Below, one piece after another: positions 1 through 7,868 of a DNA stretch of 29,378 nucleotides; the stretch's first letter is position 1; each line of letters opens with the position of its first letter. The position numbers were made by a program, and so were the translations under genes. The notes beneath the pieces were generated by a model. That model worked only from the letters and a program-made list of their open reading frames with translations, did no database searches and had not been told where the DNA came from. Source of the stretch: an uncultured Prevotella sp. GTDB lineage: Bacteria > Bacteroidota > Bacteroidia > Bacteroidales > Bacteroidaceae. Location of the stretch: contig CAJPTO010000007.1 in the NCBI GenBank assembly GCA_905373605.1, positions 1 through 29,378 of the forward strand, given 5' to 3'.

Positions 1-51
1 CTGAAACACCCCCGTTCCCATTCATTGCCCAGCATTTTGATGCATTTAGCC

Positions 52-162
52 CGGCTTTTTGCGGCACTTAGCTCAGCTTTTCCATGCAAAATGCACGGCT
101 TTTTGCGGCACTTAGCATGTGTTTTGTGCCAAAAGACGGGATAAATGCGGCAAAATGCCGTG
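52..162. repeat. Two direct and one inverted copy of a ~21-23 bp intergenic repeat
   Basis: A 21-base word beginning CGGCTTTTTGCGG and ending CACTTAGC occurs identically at 52-72 and 96-116, 44 bases apart. A third copy lies in inverse orientation at 140-162 and agrees with the extended second copy at 19 of 23 positions by eye. Between the direct copies is a short palindromic stretch, TGCAAAATGCA. The copies can pair with the inverted one to form hairpins. Such short GC-rich words in otherwise AT-rich intergenic DNA resemble dispersed repeats of oral Bacteroidetes, but membership of a family is inference. Confidence 0.6.
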
Positions 163-803
163 CCAGATGCCACTTCTCACCCTTTCTCGCTCTCAACAAC
201 CCCATGCGAGAATCAATTATTTGCGGCCGATGGGCAATTTACAGCACGCGAAGGCAGCCATAATGTTAAAATTCTTATTGAAAATTTTACTTATTGAGAT
301 AGACAACGACAGCAAAGCACACCTCTTCTTGCGAGAAAATACGATGAACGTCTTAAGCAAAGTAGCGGAAAGATATGCATCAACTGCAAAGCTGATGCGG
401 TGAAGTCGGCATTGGTGTACAGGCTTGTTGCCAAACGTAATTCCAAAACCATTTCGTTTAGACTATAATAATAAAGAGATTGACAAATTGGTTTCTTCTC
501 GTAATCGTGTCCTAATCATTGCAGGAAACAGTGTCACCATGCTTAAGGTGGATTAGGTGAAACACAGAATACATGTTTTTCTTGTACACAACATCTGGCA
601 TCCTTTGGTGTCCAAAAGGCAGTTTCAGTGAATTTTTCGTGCTTCGTTCAGCCTGATAGTACACAAAGAAAGACAATTGCCAAACCAGATAAACACCTGC
701 AAAACGCCCCCACTACTCAATAATGATGAGCCAAACACCCACAATTTGCAATATGGACATTACATTTTTAGTGAAAACATGTAATCCTTTTCATATTTAT
801 TAT

Positions 804-811
804 TACCTTTG
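804..811 (+). promoter_or_regulatory. Putative -7 box of the nuo operon promoter
   Basis: TACCTTTG matches the Bacteroidetes -7 consensus TAnnTTTG and lies 41 bases before the nuoA start. No clear TTTG element is seen 19-21 bases upstream, so the -33 half is weak or absent. Transcription would start near 818, giving a leader of about 35 bases. It is the best such match in the region before the operon. Confidence 0.5.
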
Positions 812-852
812 CACCATATTTGGCTGAATAAACAATTATATAATAACGTTAT

Positions 853-1203
853 ATGTCTTTTATTTTATTTATTACCGTCTTGTTAACGGCTGTCTTTTTG
901 GTTGTGGCTGCCTTTGCCATCGCCAAGGCGATAGGCCCTCGTTCGTACAATGCGGTGAAAGGTGAGCCATTCGAGAGTGGCATTCCGACGCGCGGTTCCT
1001 CGTGGATTCCCGTGCATATCGGTTACTATCTCTTCGCCATCCTTTTCCTCATGTTCGATGTAGAGACCGTTTTCCTCTATCCTTGGGCAGTGGTTGTCAA
1101 GCAGTTTGGAGCAATGGCTCTGGCGAGCATTGGTTTCTTTTTGGTGGTATTGGTATTTGGCCTGGCCTACGCTTGGCGGAAAGGAGCATTGGAATGGAAG
1201 TGA
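853..1203 (+). CDS. nuoA: NADH-quinone oxidoreductase subunit A
   Basis: A 116-residue protein of the NuoA/ND3 family, a small membrane subunit of respiratory complex I that helps link the peripheral arm and quinone site to the proton-pumping membrane arm. Three hydrophobic segments are visible (about residues 3-25, 56-76 and 84-106). The loop between the first two contains the conserved stretch with GEPFESG followed by the R-S-x-x-x-P-V-H-I-G-Y-Y-L-F-A region, ending FDVETVFLYPWA before the last helix. Length is normal. It is the first gene of the operon, with a -7-like box 41 bases upstream. It overlaps nuoB by 10 bases, so translation of the two is probably coupled. Confidence 0.96.
   Translation: MSFILFITVLLTAVFLVVAAFAIAKAIGPRSYNAVKGEPFESGIPTRGSSWIPVHIGYYLFAILFLMFDVETVFLYPWAVVVKQFGAMALASIGFFLVVLVFGLAYAWRKGALEWK
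1181..1186 (+). promoter_or_regulatory. Shine-Dalgarno site fixing the nuoB start
   Basis: AAGGAG lies inside the end of nuoA with 7 bases between it and the ATG at 1194. Good Shine-Dalgarno sites are uncommon in Bacteroidetes. This one favours 1194 over the upstream in-frame ATG at 1002, which would run through nuoA in another frame. Confidence 0.75.
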
Positions 1204-1817
1204 AACAACCCCATATCAAGAGTATTCCATACGCGGAATTTAAAGACAACGACACGCTAGAACAAATCATGAACGAGCTACACGAAGGCGGCGTGAACGT
1301 TGTTGTGGGCTCGTTGGACCAAGCCATCAACTGGGGACGCAGCAATTCGCTGTGGTCGCTGACGTTTGCCACAAGCTGTTGCGGAATCGAGTTCATGTCG
1401 GTGGGCTGCGCCCGCTACGACTTCGCCCGCTTTGGCTTCGAAGTTACGCGTAACTCGCCACGCCAAGCCGACCTCATCATGTGTGCAGGCACCATCACCA
1501 ACAAGATGGCACCGGTTATGAAGCGTCTTTACGACGAAATGGCCGACCCAAAATATGTTATCGCTGTGGGCGGATGCGCCATCAGCGGTGGTCCATTTAA
1601 GTCGAGCTACCACGTGGTACGCGGCATTGAAGAGATTGTTCCCGTAGACGTTTTCATTCCTGGGTGTCCTCCAAGACCAGAGGCCATTCTCTATGGAATG
1701 ATGCAGTTGCAACGTAAAGTGAAGGTTGAGAAGTTCTTTGGCGGAGCAAACCGCAAGGAGAAGAAACCCATGATTATCATGGACGTGCCAAAGGATTTCG
1801 ACAAAGACAAGGAATGA
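1194..1817 (+). CDS. nuoB: NADH-quinone oxidoreductase subunit B
   Basis: A 207-residue NuoB/PSST protein. It carries the terminal iron-sulfur cluster N2, which passes electrons to quinone at the interface with NuoD. The four expected ligands are visible: the tandem pair Cys62-Cys63 in a T-S-C-C-G-I-E motif, Cys128 in GGCAISGG, and Cys158 in the PGCPPRPEA motif. The start at 1194 is chosen because a good Shine-Dalgarno site precedes it and the protein then has normal family length. The frame is open 64 codons further upstream, but that part is only the shadow of nuoA. A Lys-rich tail ends the protein. Nine bases separate it from nuoCD. Confidence 0.96.
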   Translation: MEVKQPHIKSIPYAEFKDNDTLEQIMNELHEGGVNVVVGSLDQAINWGRSNSLWSLTFATSCCGIEFMSVGCARYDFARFGFEVTRNSPRQADLIMCAGTITNKMAPVMKRLYDEMADPKYVIAVGGCAISGGPFKSSYHVVRGIEEIVPVDVFIPGCPPRPEAILYGMMQLQRKVKVEKFFGGANRKEKKPMIIMDVPKDFDKDKE

Positions 1818-1826
1818 GACGCCATT

Positions 1827-3395
1827 ATGAAACTAAATAACATCGAATTTAACGCGAACGATTTTGCCAGCGAAATGGCAAAATTAAGAAATGAAAAACA
1901 TTTCGACTTCCTCGTAACCATCGTTGGTGAAGACTTCGGAGAAGAAGGGTTCGGCTGTATCTACATTCTAGAAAACACCGATACTTACGAACGCATCTCG
2001 GTTAAAGCCGTTTCGGCCGACCGCGAGAACCCTTACCTGCCCTCGGTAACGAGCCTTTGGAAGGCTGCCGACCTGCTGGAACGCGAGGTTTACGACTTCT
2101 TCGGCATCAAGTTCGTTGGCCATCCCGACATGCGGAGGCTTTATCTGCGTAGCGATTTCACAGGCTATCCCCTGAGGAAAGACTACGACATGGACCCCGA
2201 GAAGAACAAGGCACACATGTTCGACGACCCCGAACCAGACTACACCCTGCAATACAGCTTGGATAAGGACGGGAAACTGGTGGAAACACGCCACAAGCTG
2301 TTCGGCGACGACGATTATGTGGTGAACATCGGACCGCAACACCCCGCCACGCATGGCGTTCTTCGCCTGCAAACGGTGCTCGATGGCGAGGTGATTAAGA
2401 AGATTTACCCACATCTGGGCTACATCCACCGCGGCATAGAGAAGATTTCGGAAAGCTATACTTACCCACAGACGCTGGCCTTTACCGACCGCATGGACTA
2501 CCTTAGCGCAACAATGAACCGCCATGCTTTGGTGGGCGTTATCGAAGAGGCCTTGGGCGTGGAGCTAACCGACCGCATTAAGTACATCCGCACCATCATG
2601 GACGAGCTGCAACGCCTTAACTCGCACTTGCTGTTCTATAGCTGTTGTGCGCAAGACCTCGGTGCACTCACCGCTTTTATATATGGTATGCGCGACCGCG
2701 AGCAGGTTATCAACGTGATGGAAGAGACCACTGGCGGCCGACTCATCATGAACTATTATCGCATTGGCGGTTGCCAAGCCGACATCGACCCCAACTTTGT
2801 GCAGAACGTAAAGAAGCTTTGCGCCTACATCAAGCCGATGTTCAAGGAATATCAAGATGTTTTTACGGGCAACGTTATTCTTGAAAATCGTTTCAAGGGC
2901 GTGGGATTGCTCTCACGTGAAGACGCCATCAGCTACGGATGCACGGGCGGAACGGGTCGCGCAACGGGCTGGAAGAACGATGTTCGCAAACATCACAGCT
3001 ATGGTGTTTATGATAAGGTGGACTTTAAGGAGATTACCTACGACAAAGGCGACAGCTTCGACCGCTATATGGTACGCATGAAGGAGATGGAACAGAGCGT
3101 TTACATCCTGGAAACGCTTATCGACAACATCCCCGAAGGCGACTTCTACATCAAGCAGAAGCCTGTTATCAAGGTGCCCGAAGGGCAATGGTACTTCTCG
3201 TGCGAGGGTTCGCGCGGAGAGATTGGCGCGTTCCTCGACAGCAAAGGCGACAAGAGTCCCTACCGCTTGAAGTTCCGCCCAATGGGTTTGCCGCTCGTTT
3301 CGGCGATGGACACCATGCTTCGCGGTGAAAAGATAGCCGACCTCATCGCCGTCGGCGCATCGTTAGATTATGTTATACCCGATATTGACAGATAA
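1827..3395 (+). CDS. nuoCD: NADH-quinone oxidoreductase subunit C/D fusion
   Basis: A 522-residue fusion of the 30-kDa (NuoC) and 49-kDa (NuoD) subunits of the complex I peripheral arm. Residues about 1-140 are NuoC-like, with the signature ERE-V-Y-D-F-F-G-I-x-F-x-G-H-P-D-x-R-R (about 85-104) followed by FTGYPLRKDY. A linker of about 25 residues leads to NuoD, which begins with GPQHPATHGVLR at 169-180 and ends with the typical ASLDYVIPDIDR tail. NuoD provides much of the quinone-binding pocket opposite NuoB. Fusion of C and D also occurs in enterobacteria. No frame break is seen across the junction. It sits 9 bases after nuoB and 2 bases before nuoH. Confidence 0.96.
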   Translation: MKLNNIEFNANDFASEMAKLRNEKHFDFLVTIVGEDFGEEGFGCIYILENTDTYERISVKAVSADRENPYLPSVTSLWKAADLLEREVYDFFGIKFVGHPDMRRLYLRSDFTGYPLRKDYDMDPEKNKAHMFDDPEPDYTLQYSLDKDGKLVETRHKLFGDDDYVVNIGPQHPATHGVLRLQTVLDGEVIKKIYPHLGYIHRGIEKISESYTYPQTLAFTDRMDYLSATMNRHALVGVIEEALGVELTDRIKYIRTIMDELQRLNSHLLFYSCCAQDLGALTAFIYGMRDREQVINVMEETTGGRLIMNYYRIGGCQADIDPNFVQNVKKLCAYIKPMFKEYQDVFTGNVILENRFKGVGLLSREDAISYGCTGGTGRATGWKNDVRKHHSYGVYDKVDFKEITYDKGDSFDRYMVRMKEMEQSVYILETLIDNIPEGDFYIKQKPVIKVPEGQWYFSCEGSRGEIGAFLDSKGDKSPYRLKFRPMGLPLVSAMDTMLRGEKIADLIAVGASLDYVIPDIDR

Positions 3396-3397
3396 TT

Positions 3398-4486
3398 ATG
3401 TTTGATTTTTCAATCGTTACAACGTGGTTTGACAGTCTGCTGCGAGACACTTGCGGACTAAGCAGCTTTTGGGCCATACTAATCGAGTGTGTTGTGGTGG
3501 CCTTGTTCATACTTGCCGCCTACGCCATATTGGCAATCCTGCTCATTTTCATGGAACGCAAGGTGTGTGCGGCCTTCCAATGCCGCCTAGGCCCGATGCG
3601 TGTTGGCCCTTGGGGCATATTCCAAGTTATCGCCGACGTGTTGAAGATGCTCATCAAAGAGATTTTCGCCGTTGACAAGGCCGACAAACTGCTATATACC
3701 ATCGCACCTGTGCTGGTGTTGGTGGGGTCGGTGGGCGCGTTTGCCTTCATGCCGTGGAACAAGGGAGCTGTAATCATGGACTTCAACGTGGGTATCTTCC
3801 TCATGACGGCCATTTCGAGTATCGGCGTTATCGGAATATTCATCGCTGGATGGAGTTCCAACAACAAGTATAGCGTCATTTCGGCCATGCGTGGTGCGGT
3901 TCAGATGATTTCTTACGAGATGTCGTTAGGTCTTTGTCTTATCTCGGCTGTGGTTCTTACCGGCACAATGCAGGTAAGCGGCATCGTCGAAGCACAGAGC
4001 GGACCCTTCGGTTGGCTCATCTTCCAAGGTCATATCCCTGCCATCATCGCCTTTGTGGTGTTCCTCATCACAGGAAACGCCGAAGCAAACCGCGGTCCGT
4101 TCGACTTGGCCGAGGCCGAAAGCGAACTTACTGCCGGCTATCACACCGAATATTCGGGTATGGGTTTCGGCTTTTTCTACTTGGCCGAGTATCTTAACCT
4201 CTTCATCGTGGCAGGTGTTGCCTCAATGGTGTTCCTTGGAGGCTGGATGCCCATACACATTGGCGTGGAAGGTTTCGACCAAGTGATGGACTACATCCCA
4301 GGTATCGTATGGTTCTTGGGCAAGGCATTCGCACTTGTTTGGGTGCTGATGTGGATACGCTGGACATTCCCCCGCCTTCGCATCGACCAGATATTGAAGT
4401 TGGAATGGAAATACCTCATGCCCCTGTCCTTACTCAACCTCGTAATCATGACTATTGTCGTGGCTTTTGGTTGGTACATTAAATAA
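3398..4486 (+). CDS. nuoH: NADH-quinone oxidoreductase subunit H
   Basis: A 362-residue NuoH/ND1 protein, the membrane subunit that anchors the peripheral arm and forms the entry to the quinone tunnel. About eight to nine hydrophobic segments are visible. The family signatures are clear: ERKVCAAFQCRLGPMRVGP near residues 52-70, and EANRGPFDLAEAESELTAG (229-247), the acidic loop considered important for coupling quinone reduction to proton pumping. Length is slightly above the usual ~325-350 residues. The start lies 2 bases after the nuoCD stop, as expected for coupled translation. Confidence 0.96.
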   Translation: MFDFSIVTTWFDSLLRDTCGLSSFWAILIECVVVALFILAAYAILAILLIFMERKVCAAFQCRLGPMRVGPWGIFQVIADVLKMLIKEIFAVDKADKLLYTIAPVLVLVGSVGAFAFMPWNKGAVIMDFNVGIFLMTAISSIGVIGIFIAGWSSNNKYSVISAMRGAVQMISYEMSLGLCLISAVVLTGTMQVSGIVEAQSGPFGWLIFQGHIPAIIAFVVFLITGNAEANRGPFDLAEAESELTAGYHTEYSGMGFGFFYLAEYLNLFIVAGVASMVFLGGWMPIHIGVEGFDQVMDYIPGIVWFLGKAFALVWVLMWIRWTFPRLRIDQILKLEWKYLMPLSLLNLVIMTIVVAFGWYIK

Positions 4487-4496
4487 CGAAAAAGAC

Positions 4497-5027
4497 ATGG
4501 AAGATAACAACAAATCATATTTTGGCGGTATTAGAGACGGCATCAAGTCGCTCGTCACGGGCCTTCGCGTAACATTGCGCGAATACTTCACGCCCAAGGT
4601 GACCGAACAGTACCCCGAAAACAGAAAAACCACTTTACATGTGGCGCAACGTTCGCGCGGAAGGCTCGTTATGAAGCGCGATGAGAACGATGTTGTGAAG
4701 TGTGTGGCTTGCCTGATGTGCGAAAAAGCATGCCCCAACGGCACCATTCGCATCGTTTCGGAAATGGTGACCAACGAGGAAGGCAAGAAAAAACGCCAAT
4801 TGGTGAAGTACGACTACGACTTGGGCGACTGCATGTTCTGCGAACTCTGCACCAATGCCTGCAACTTCGACGCCATCGAGTTCACCAACGACTTCGAGAA
4901 CTCCGTATTCAACCGCGACAAGCTGGTGATAGAATTGGACAAGGAACACTATAAGAGCTCTTTGCCCAACATCCTTGACGGTGGTGCGGAAAGCGAAATC
5001 GGAACTTTCAACACTAAAACAAAATAA
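4497..5027 (+). CDS. nuoI: NADH-quinone oxidoreductase subunit I
   Basis: A 176-residue ferredoxin-like subunit (NuoI/TYKY) carrying two [4Fe-4S] clusters, N6a and N6b, in the peripheral arm. Both binding motifs are complete: Cys69, Cys72, Cys75 and Cys79 in a CxxCxxCxxxCP motif, and Cys112, Cys115, Cys118 and Cys122 in a second CxxCxxCxxxC motif. The ATG at 4497 is chosen: it is 10 bases after the nuoH stop and gives the expected length. The frame is open 14 codons further up, but those codons lie inside nuoH. With NuoEFG absent, this subunit is the outermost iron-sulfur carrier seen here and so a likely docking point for an alternative electron donor (inference). Confidence 0.95.
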   Translation: MEDNNKSYFGGIRDGIKSLVTGLRVTLREYFTPKVTEQYPENRKTTLHVAQRSRGRLVMKRDENDVVKCVACLMCEKACPNGTIRIVSEMVTNEEGKKKRQLVKYDYDLGDCMFCELCTNACNFDAIEFTNDFENSVFNRDKLVIELDKEHYKSSLPNILDGGAESEIGTFNTKTK

Positions 5028-5044
5028 TAGGAGCAAACATCTTT

Positions 5045-5566
5045 ATGGCAAATATCATCATGTTTTGCATCTTGGCCGTGGTAATTATCGGCTCGGCCAT
5101 AGTATGCGTATTCACGAAGAGAATTATGCGGGCGGCTACATTCCTGCTGTTCGTGCTCTTTGGCGTGGCAGGTGTTTACTTCCTGTTAGACTATACTTTC
5201 TTAGGCACAGCCCAAATAGCCATCTATGCCGGTGGATTGACGATGCTTTACATCTTCGCCATCCAGCTTGTGTCCAAGCGAACACTGCAAGGATTGCAAG
5301 AAAGACAACGCGGAAAGACTGTCGTTGCAGGTGCTTTGGTGGCCCTCATCGGTCTAGTCACCGTGGCCTTGGTGTTGCTTAAGAACCAATTTATAGACAT
5401 GTCGGCCCAGATGGTCGATGCCGAAGTGCCCATGTCGGTAATCGGAGAGAAGCTCGTTGGCGCAGGCAAGTACCAATACGTGCTGCCTTTCGAGTTCATT
5501 TCCGTATTTCTCTTGGCATGTATCATCGGTGGAATAATGATTGCAAGAAAGGAGGATAAGAAATGA
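5045..5566 (+). CDS. nuoJ: NADH-quinone oxidoreductase subunit J
   Basis: A 173-residue membrane subunit of the NuoJ/ND6 family. Five hydrophobic segments are visible, at about residues 3-22, 28-47, 53-72, 94-114 and 146-166. The family pattern around A-T-F-L-L-F-V-L-F-G-V-A-G-V-Y-F and the following helix containing A-Q-I-A-I-Y-A-G-G is present; this region includes the distorted helix that takes part in coupling. A weak GGAG-like site lies upstream. The gene overlaps nuoK by 4 bases (ATGA). Confidence 0.94.
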   Translation: MANIIMFCILAVVIIGSAIVCVFTKRIMRAATFLLFVLFGVAGVYFLLDYTFLGTAQIAIYAGGLTMLYIFAIQLVSKRTLQGLQERQRGKTVVAGALVALIGLVTVALVLLKNQFIDMSAQMVDAEVPMSVIGEKLVGAGKYQYVLPFEFISVFLLACIIGGIMIARKEDKK

Positions 5567-5871
5567 TACCCGTAGAACTATTATTGGGGCTGAGCACTTT
5601 GCTCTTCTTCATTGGCTTTTTCGGATTTGTAACGCGGCGAAACCTCATCGCGATGCTCATCTCCATCGAGTTGGTGCTCAACTCGGTTGACATCAACTTT
5701 GCCGTTTTCAACCGCATTCTCTATCCCGGCGAACTGGAAGGGTTCTTCTTTTCATTGTTCTCCATCGGCATCAACGCCGCCGAAACGGCAGTGGCCATCG
5801 CTATCATCCTTAACGTTTACCGCAGGTTCCACAGTGATCAGGTGAACAGTATTGAAAACATGAAACTATAA
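5563..5871 (+). CDS. nuoK: NADH-quinone oxidoreductase subunit K
   Basis: A 102-residue NuoK/ND4L protein with three transmembrane helices. The two membrane-buried glutamates known to matter for proton translocation in this family are present: Glu36 in the S-I-E-L-V-L-N-S motif and Glu74 in N-A-A-E-T-A-V. Its start overlaps the nuoJ stop by 4 bases. An unusually strong Shine-Dalgarno sequence, AAGGAGG at 5549-5555, lies 7 bases ahead of the ATG, which together suggest tight translational coupling. Confidence 0.96.
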   Translation: MIPVELLLGLSTLLFFIGFFGFVTRRNLIAMLISIELVLNSVDINFAVFNRILYPGELEGFFFSLFSIGINAAETAVAIAIILNVYRRFHSDQVNSIENMKL

Positions 5872-5876
5872 AGACA

Positions 5877-7835
5877 ATGGAATACAATTTTGTATTTTTG
5901 ATACTACTTCTGCCTGCACTGTCGTTCCTCGTGCTAGGACTAACAGGCATGAAGATGCCGCATAAGGTTGCGGGAGCAATCGGCACGGTGGTTCTGGGCA
6001 TTATCTTTTGCCTTTCCATCTACACGGCATACGAATATTTCATCGGACAAGGTCGCGGAGCCGACGGACTTTACCCGCACATAACGGCTTTCAACTTCTC
6101 GTGGCTGAAGTTTTCGGAACTGCTGACGTTCAATCTCGGCTTCCGCCTAACGCCCATCTCGGTGATGATGTTGATAGTTATCACCACCGTAAGCCTCATG
6201 GTGCACATCTACTCATTCGGTTACATGCACGGCGAAAAGGGATTTCAGCGTTATTACGCCTTCCTTTCGCTGTTCACCATGTCGATGTTGGGCCTCGTTG
6301 TGGCCACGAACATCTTCCAGATGTACCTGTTTTGGGAGCTCGTGGGCGTGTCTTCCTATCTGCTCATCGGCTTCTATTATCCCCAAGGGGCTGCCGTTGC
6401 CGCATCTAAGAAGGCGTTTATCGTAACCCGCTTCGCCGACTTGTTCTTCCTCATCGGCATTCTTATTTACAGCTTCTACGTGGGAACGTTCAATTACGAC
6501 CTCAACGCCATGCCTACGCTCCACACGCAGGTGTCTGGCGCAGCCGTAATGATGCCCATCGCCCTGTTCTTCATGTTCATTGGCGGTGCTGGTAAGAGTG
6601 CCATGTTCCCCTTGCACATTTGGTTGCCCGACGCAATGGAAGGTCCTACGCCTGTTTCGGCACTCATCCACGCCGCAACAATGGTTGTGGCAGGCGTGTT
6701 CCTTGTGGCAAGCCTGTTCCCCATCTTTGTGGAGTTCGCCCCCGAACAGCTACATTGGATTGCCTATATCGCAGCCTTCACGGCCTTCTATGCCGCTGCT
6801 GTGGCCTGTGTACAAAGCGACATCAAGCGTGTTTTGGCCTTCTCTACCATCTCGCAGATTGGTTTCATGCTCGTGGCACTTGGCGTTTGCCTGCCCGACC
6901 CACACACCAACGGTGTTGCCATGACCGAAGAATATGCCGATGTGCAAGGCTTGGGCTACATGGCAGGCATGTTTCACCTCTTCACCCACGCCATGTTTAA
7001 GGCTTGTCTCTTCTTAGGCGCAGGCTGTATCATACATGCCGTGCACTCAAACGAGAAAGAATACATGGGCGGACTGCGCAAATACATGCCCATCACTCGC
7101 TGGACGTTCCTCATTTCGTGTCTTGCCATCGCTGGCATACCGCCTTTCTCCGGCTTCTTCTCGAAAGACGAGATACTGGTTGCTTGCTACAACTTCAGTC
7201 CCCTTATGGGTGCAGTGATGAGTGGCATCGCCATGATGACCGCTTTCTACATGTTCCGCCTCTATTACGTGATATTCTGGGGCAAGAGCTACTACGAAAC
7301 GCACATCAATGAAGGGGCGCACAAGCCCCACGAGGCACCGCTCACGATGACCATCCCCTTGATATTCCTATCCCTTATCACGGTTACTTGCGGATTTTTA
7401 CCTTTCGGCGAATTCGTTTCTGCCAACGGAATAGGCTTCCACACCCATATCAATTGGGCCGTTGCAGGCACTAGTGTGGGCTTGGCCGTTATCGCAATCG
7501 TTGTGGCAACGCTGATGTACAAGAAGCCAGAAACGCCTTTTGCCGACAAGTTGGCAAAGACTTTCCCCACGCTTCACCGTGCAGCCTACAAGCGTTTCTA
7601 TATGGATGAGATTTGGCAATACGTTACCCATCGCATCATCTTCCGACTCATATCCAAGCCCATCGCGTGGTTCGACCGCCATGTCATCGACGGCACGTTC
7701 AACTTCCTTGCTTGGAGTTCAAACGAAGCGGGCGAAAGCATACGCCCCTGGCAAAGCGGCGATGTGCGCCATTACGCCATTTGGTTCCTCTCGGGAGCCG
7801 TTGCACTCACCTTGGTTTTGCTATACATGTTGTAA
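5877..7835 (+). CDS. nuoL: NADH-quinone oxidoreductase subunit L
   Basis: A 652-residue NuoL/ND5 protein, the most distal antiporter-like proton channel of complex I. It has many hydrophobic helices plus a C-terminal extension after about residue 490 that fits the long lateral helix of this subunit. Key charged residues can be seen: Glu154 in the L-F-W-E-L-V-G-V-S-S-Y-L-L-I-G motif, and Lys240 in the G-A-G-K-S-A-M-F-P-L-H-I-W-L-P-D-A-M-E-G stretch before the discontinuous helix. The length is normal for NuoL and longer than NuoM or NuoN, as expected. The gene starts 5 bases after nuoK. Confidence 0.96.
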   Translation: MEYNFVFLILLLPALSFLVLGLTGMKMPHKVAGAIGTVVLGIIFCLSIYTAYEYFIGQGRGADGLYPHITAFNFSWLKFSELLTFNLGFRLTPISVMMLIVITTVSLMVHIYSFGYMHGEKGFQRYYAFLSLFTMSMLGLVVATNIFQMYLFWELVGVSSYLLIGFYYPQGAAVAASKKAFIVTRFADLFFLIGILIYSFYVGTFNYDLNAMPTLHTQVSGAAVMMPIALFFMFIGGAGKSAMFPLHIWLPDAMEGPTPVSALIHAATMVVAGVFLVASLFPIFVEFAPEQLHWIAYIAAFTAFYAAAVACVQSDIKRVLAFSTISQIGFMLVALGVCLPDPHTNGVAMTEEYADVQGLGYMAGMFHLFTHAMFKACLFLGAGCIIHAVHSNEKEYMGGLRKYMPITRWTFLISCLAIAGIPPFSGFFSKDEILVACYNFSPLMGAVMSGIAMMTAFYMFRLYYVIFWGKSYYETHINEGAHKPHEAPLTMTIPLIFLSLITVTCGFLPFGEFVSANGIGFHTHINWAVAGTSVGLAVIAIVVATLMYKKPETPFADKLAKTFPTLHRAAYKRFYMDEIWQYVTHRIIFRLISKPIAWFDRHVIDGTFNFLAWSSNEAGESIRPWQSGDVRHYAIWFLSGAVALTLVLLYML

Positions 7836-7868
7836 TATGAGGTAACAACCAGATAAAAGAAAACAAAA

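Larger units (their letters stand above)
1..852. other. Gene-free leader region upstream of nuo operon
   Basis: About 850 bases without a gene I can support. The first 170 bases carry short direct and inverted repeats (listed separately). The longest open frame, at 119-403 (94 codons), has no recognisable domain, a biased composition and starts inside a repeat copy, so I do not call it. Two short open stretches in different frames between about 298 and 556 could be a decayed gene but match nothing I know. The last 50 bases hold the probable nuo promoter. The sequence becomes AT-rich towards nuoA. Confidence 0.6.

Noticed and set aside
119..403. 94-codon open frame upstream of nuoA
   Set aside because: It begins within a repeat copy, has no recognisable domain or signal, and has no plausible ribosome site or promoter.
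298..556. Two overlapping open stretches in different frames that could be a frameshifted gene remnant
   Set aside because: Neither reads as a known family, and the switch of frame is only a guess, so a pseudogene call is not supported.
1002..1193. 64-codon N-terminal extension of NuoB
   Set aside because: It overlaps nuoA in another frame, and the ATG at 1194 has a good Shine-Dalgarno site and gives normal length.
3396..3397. Possible place for missing nuoE, nuoF and nuoG between nuoCD and nuoH
   Set aside because: Only two bases separate the genes, so there is no remnant. The absence is an organisational feature, not a local deletion scar that can be seen.
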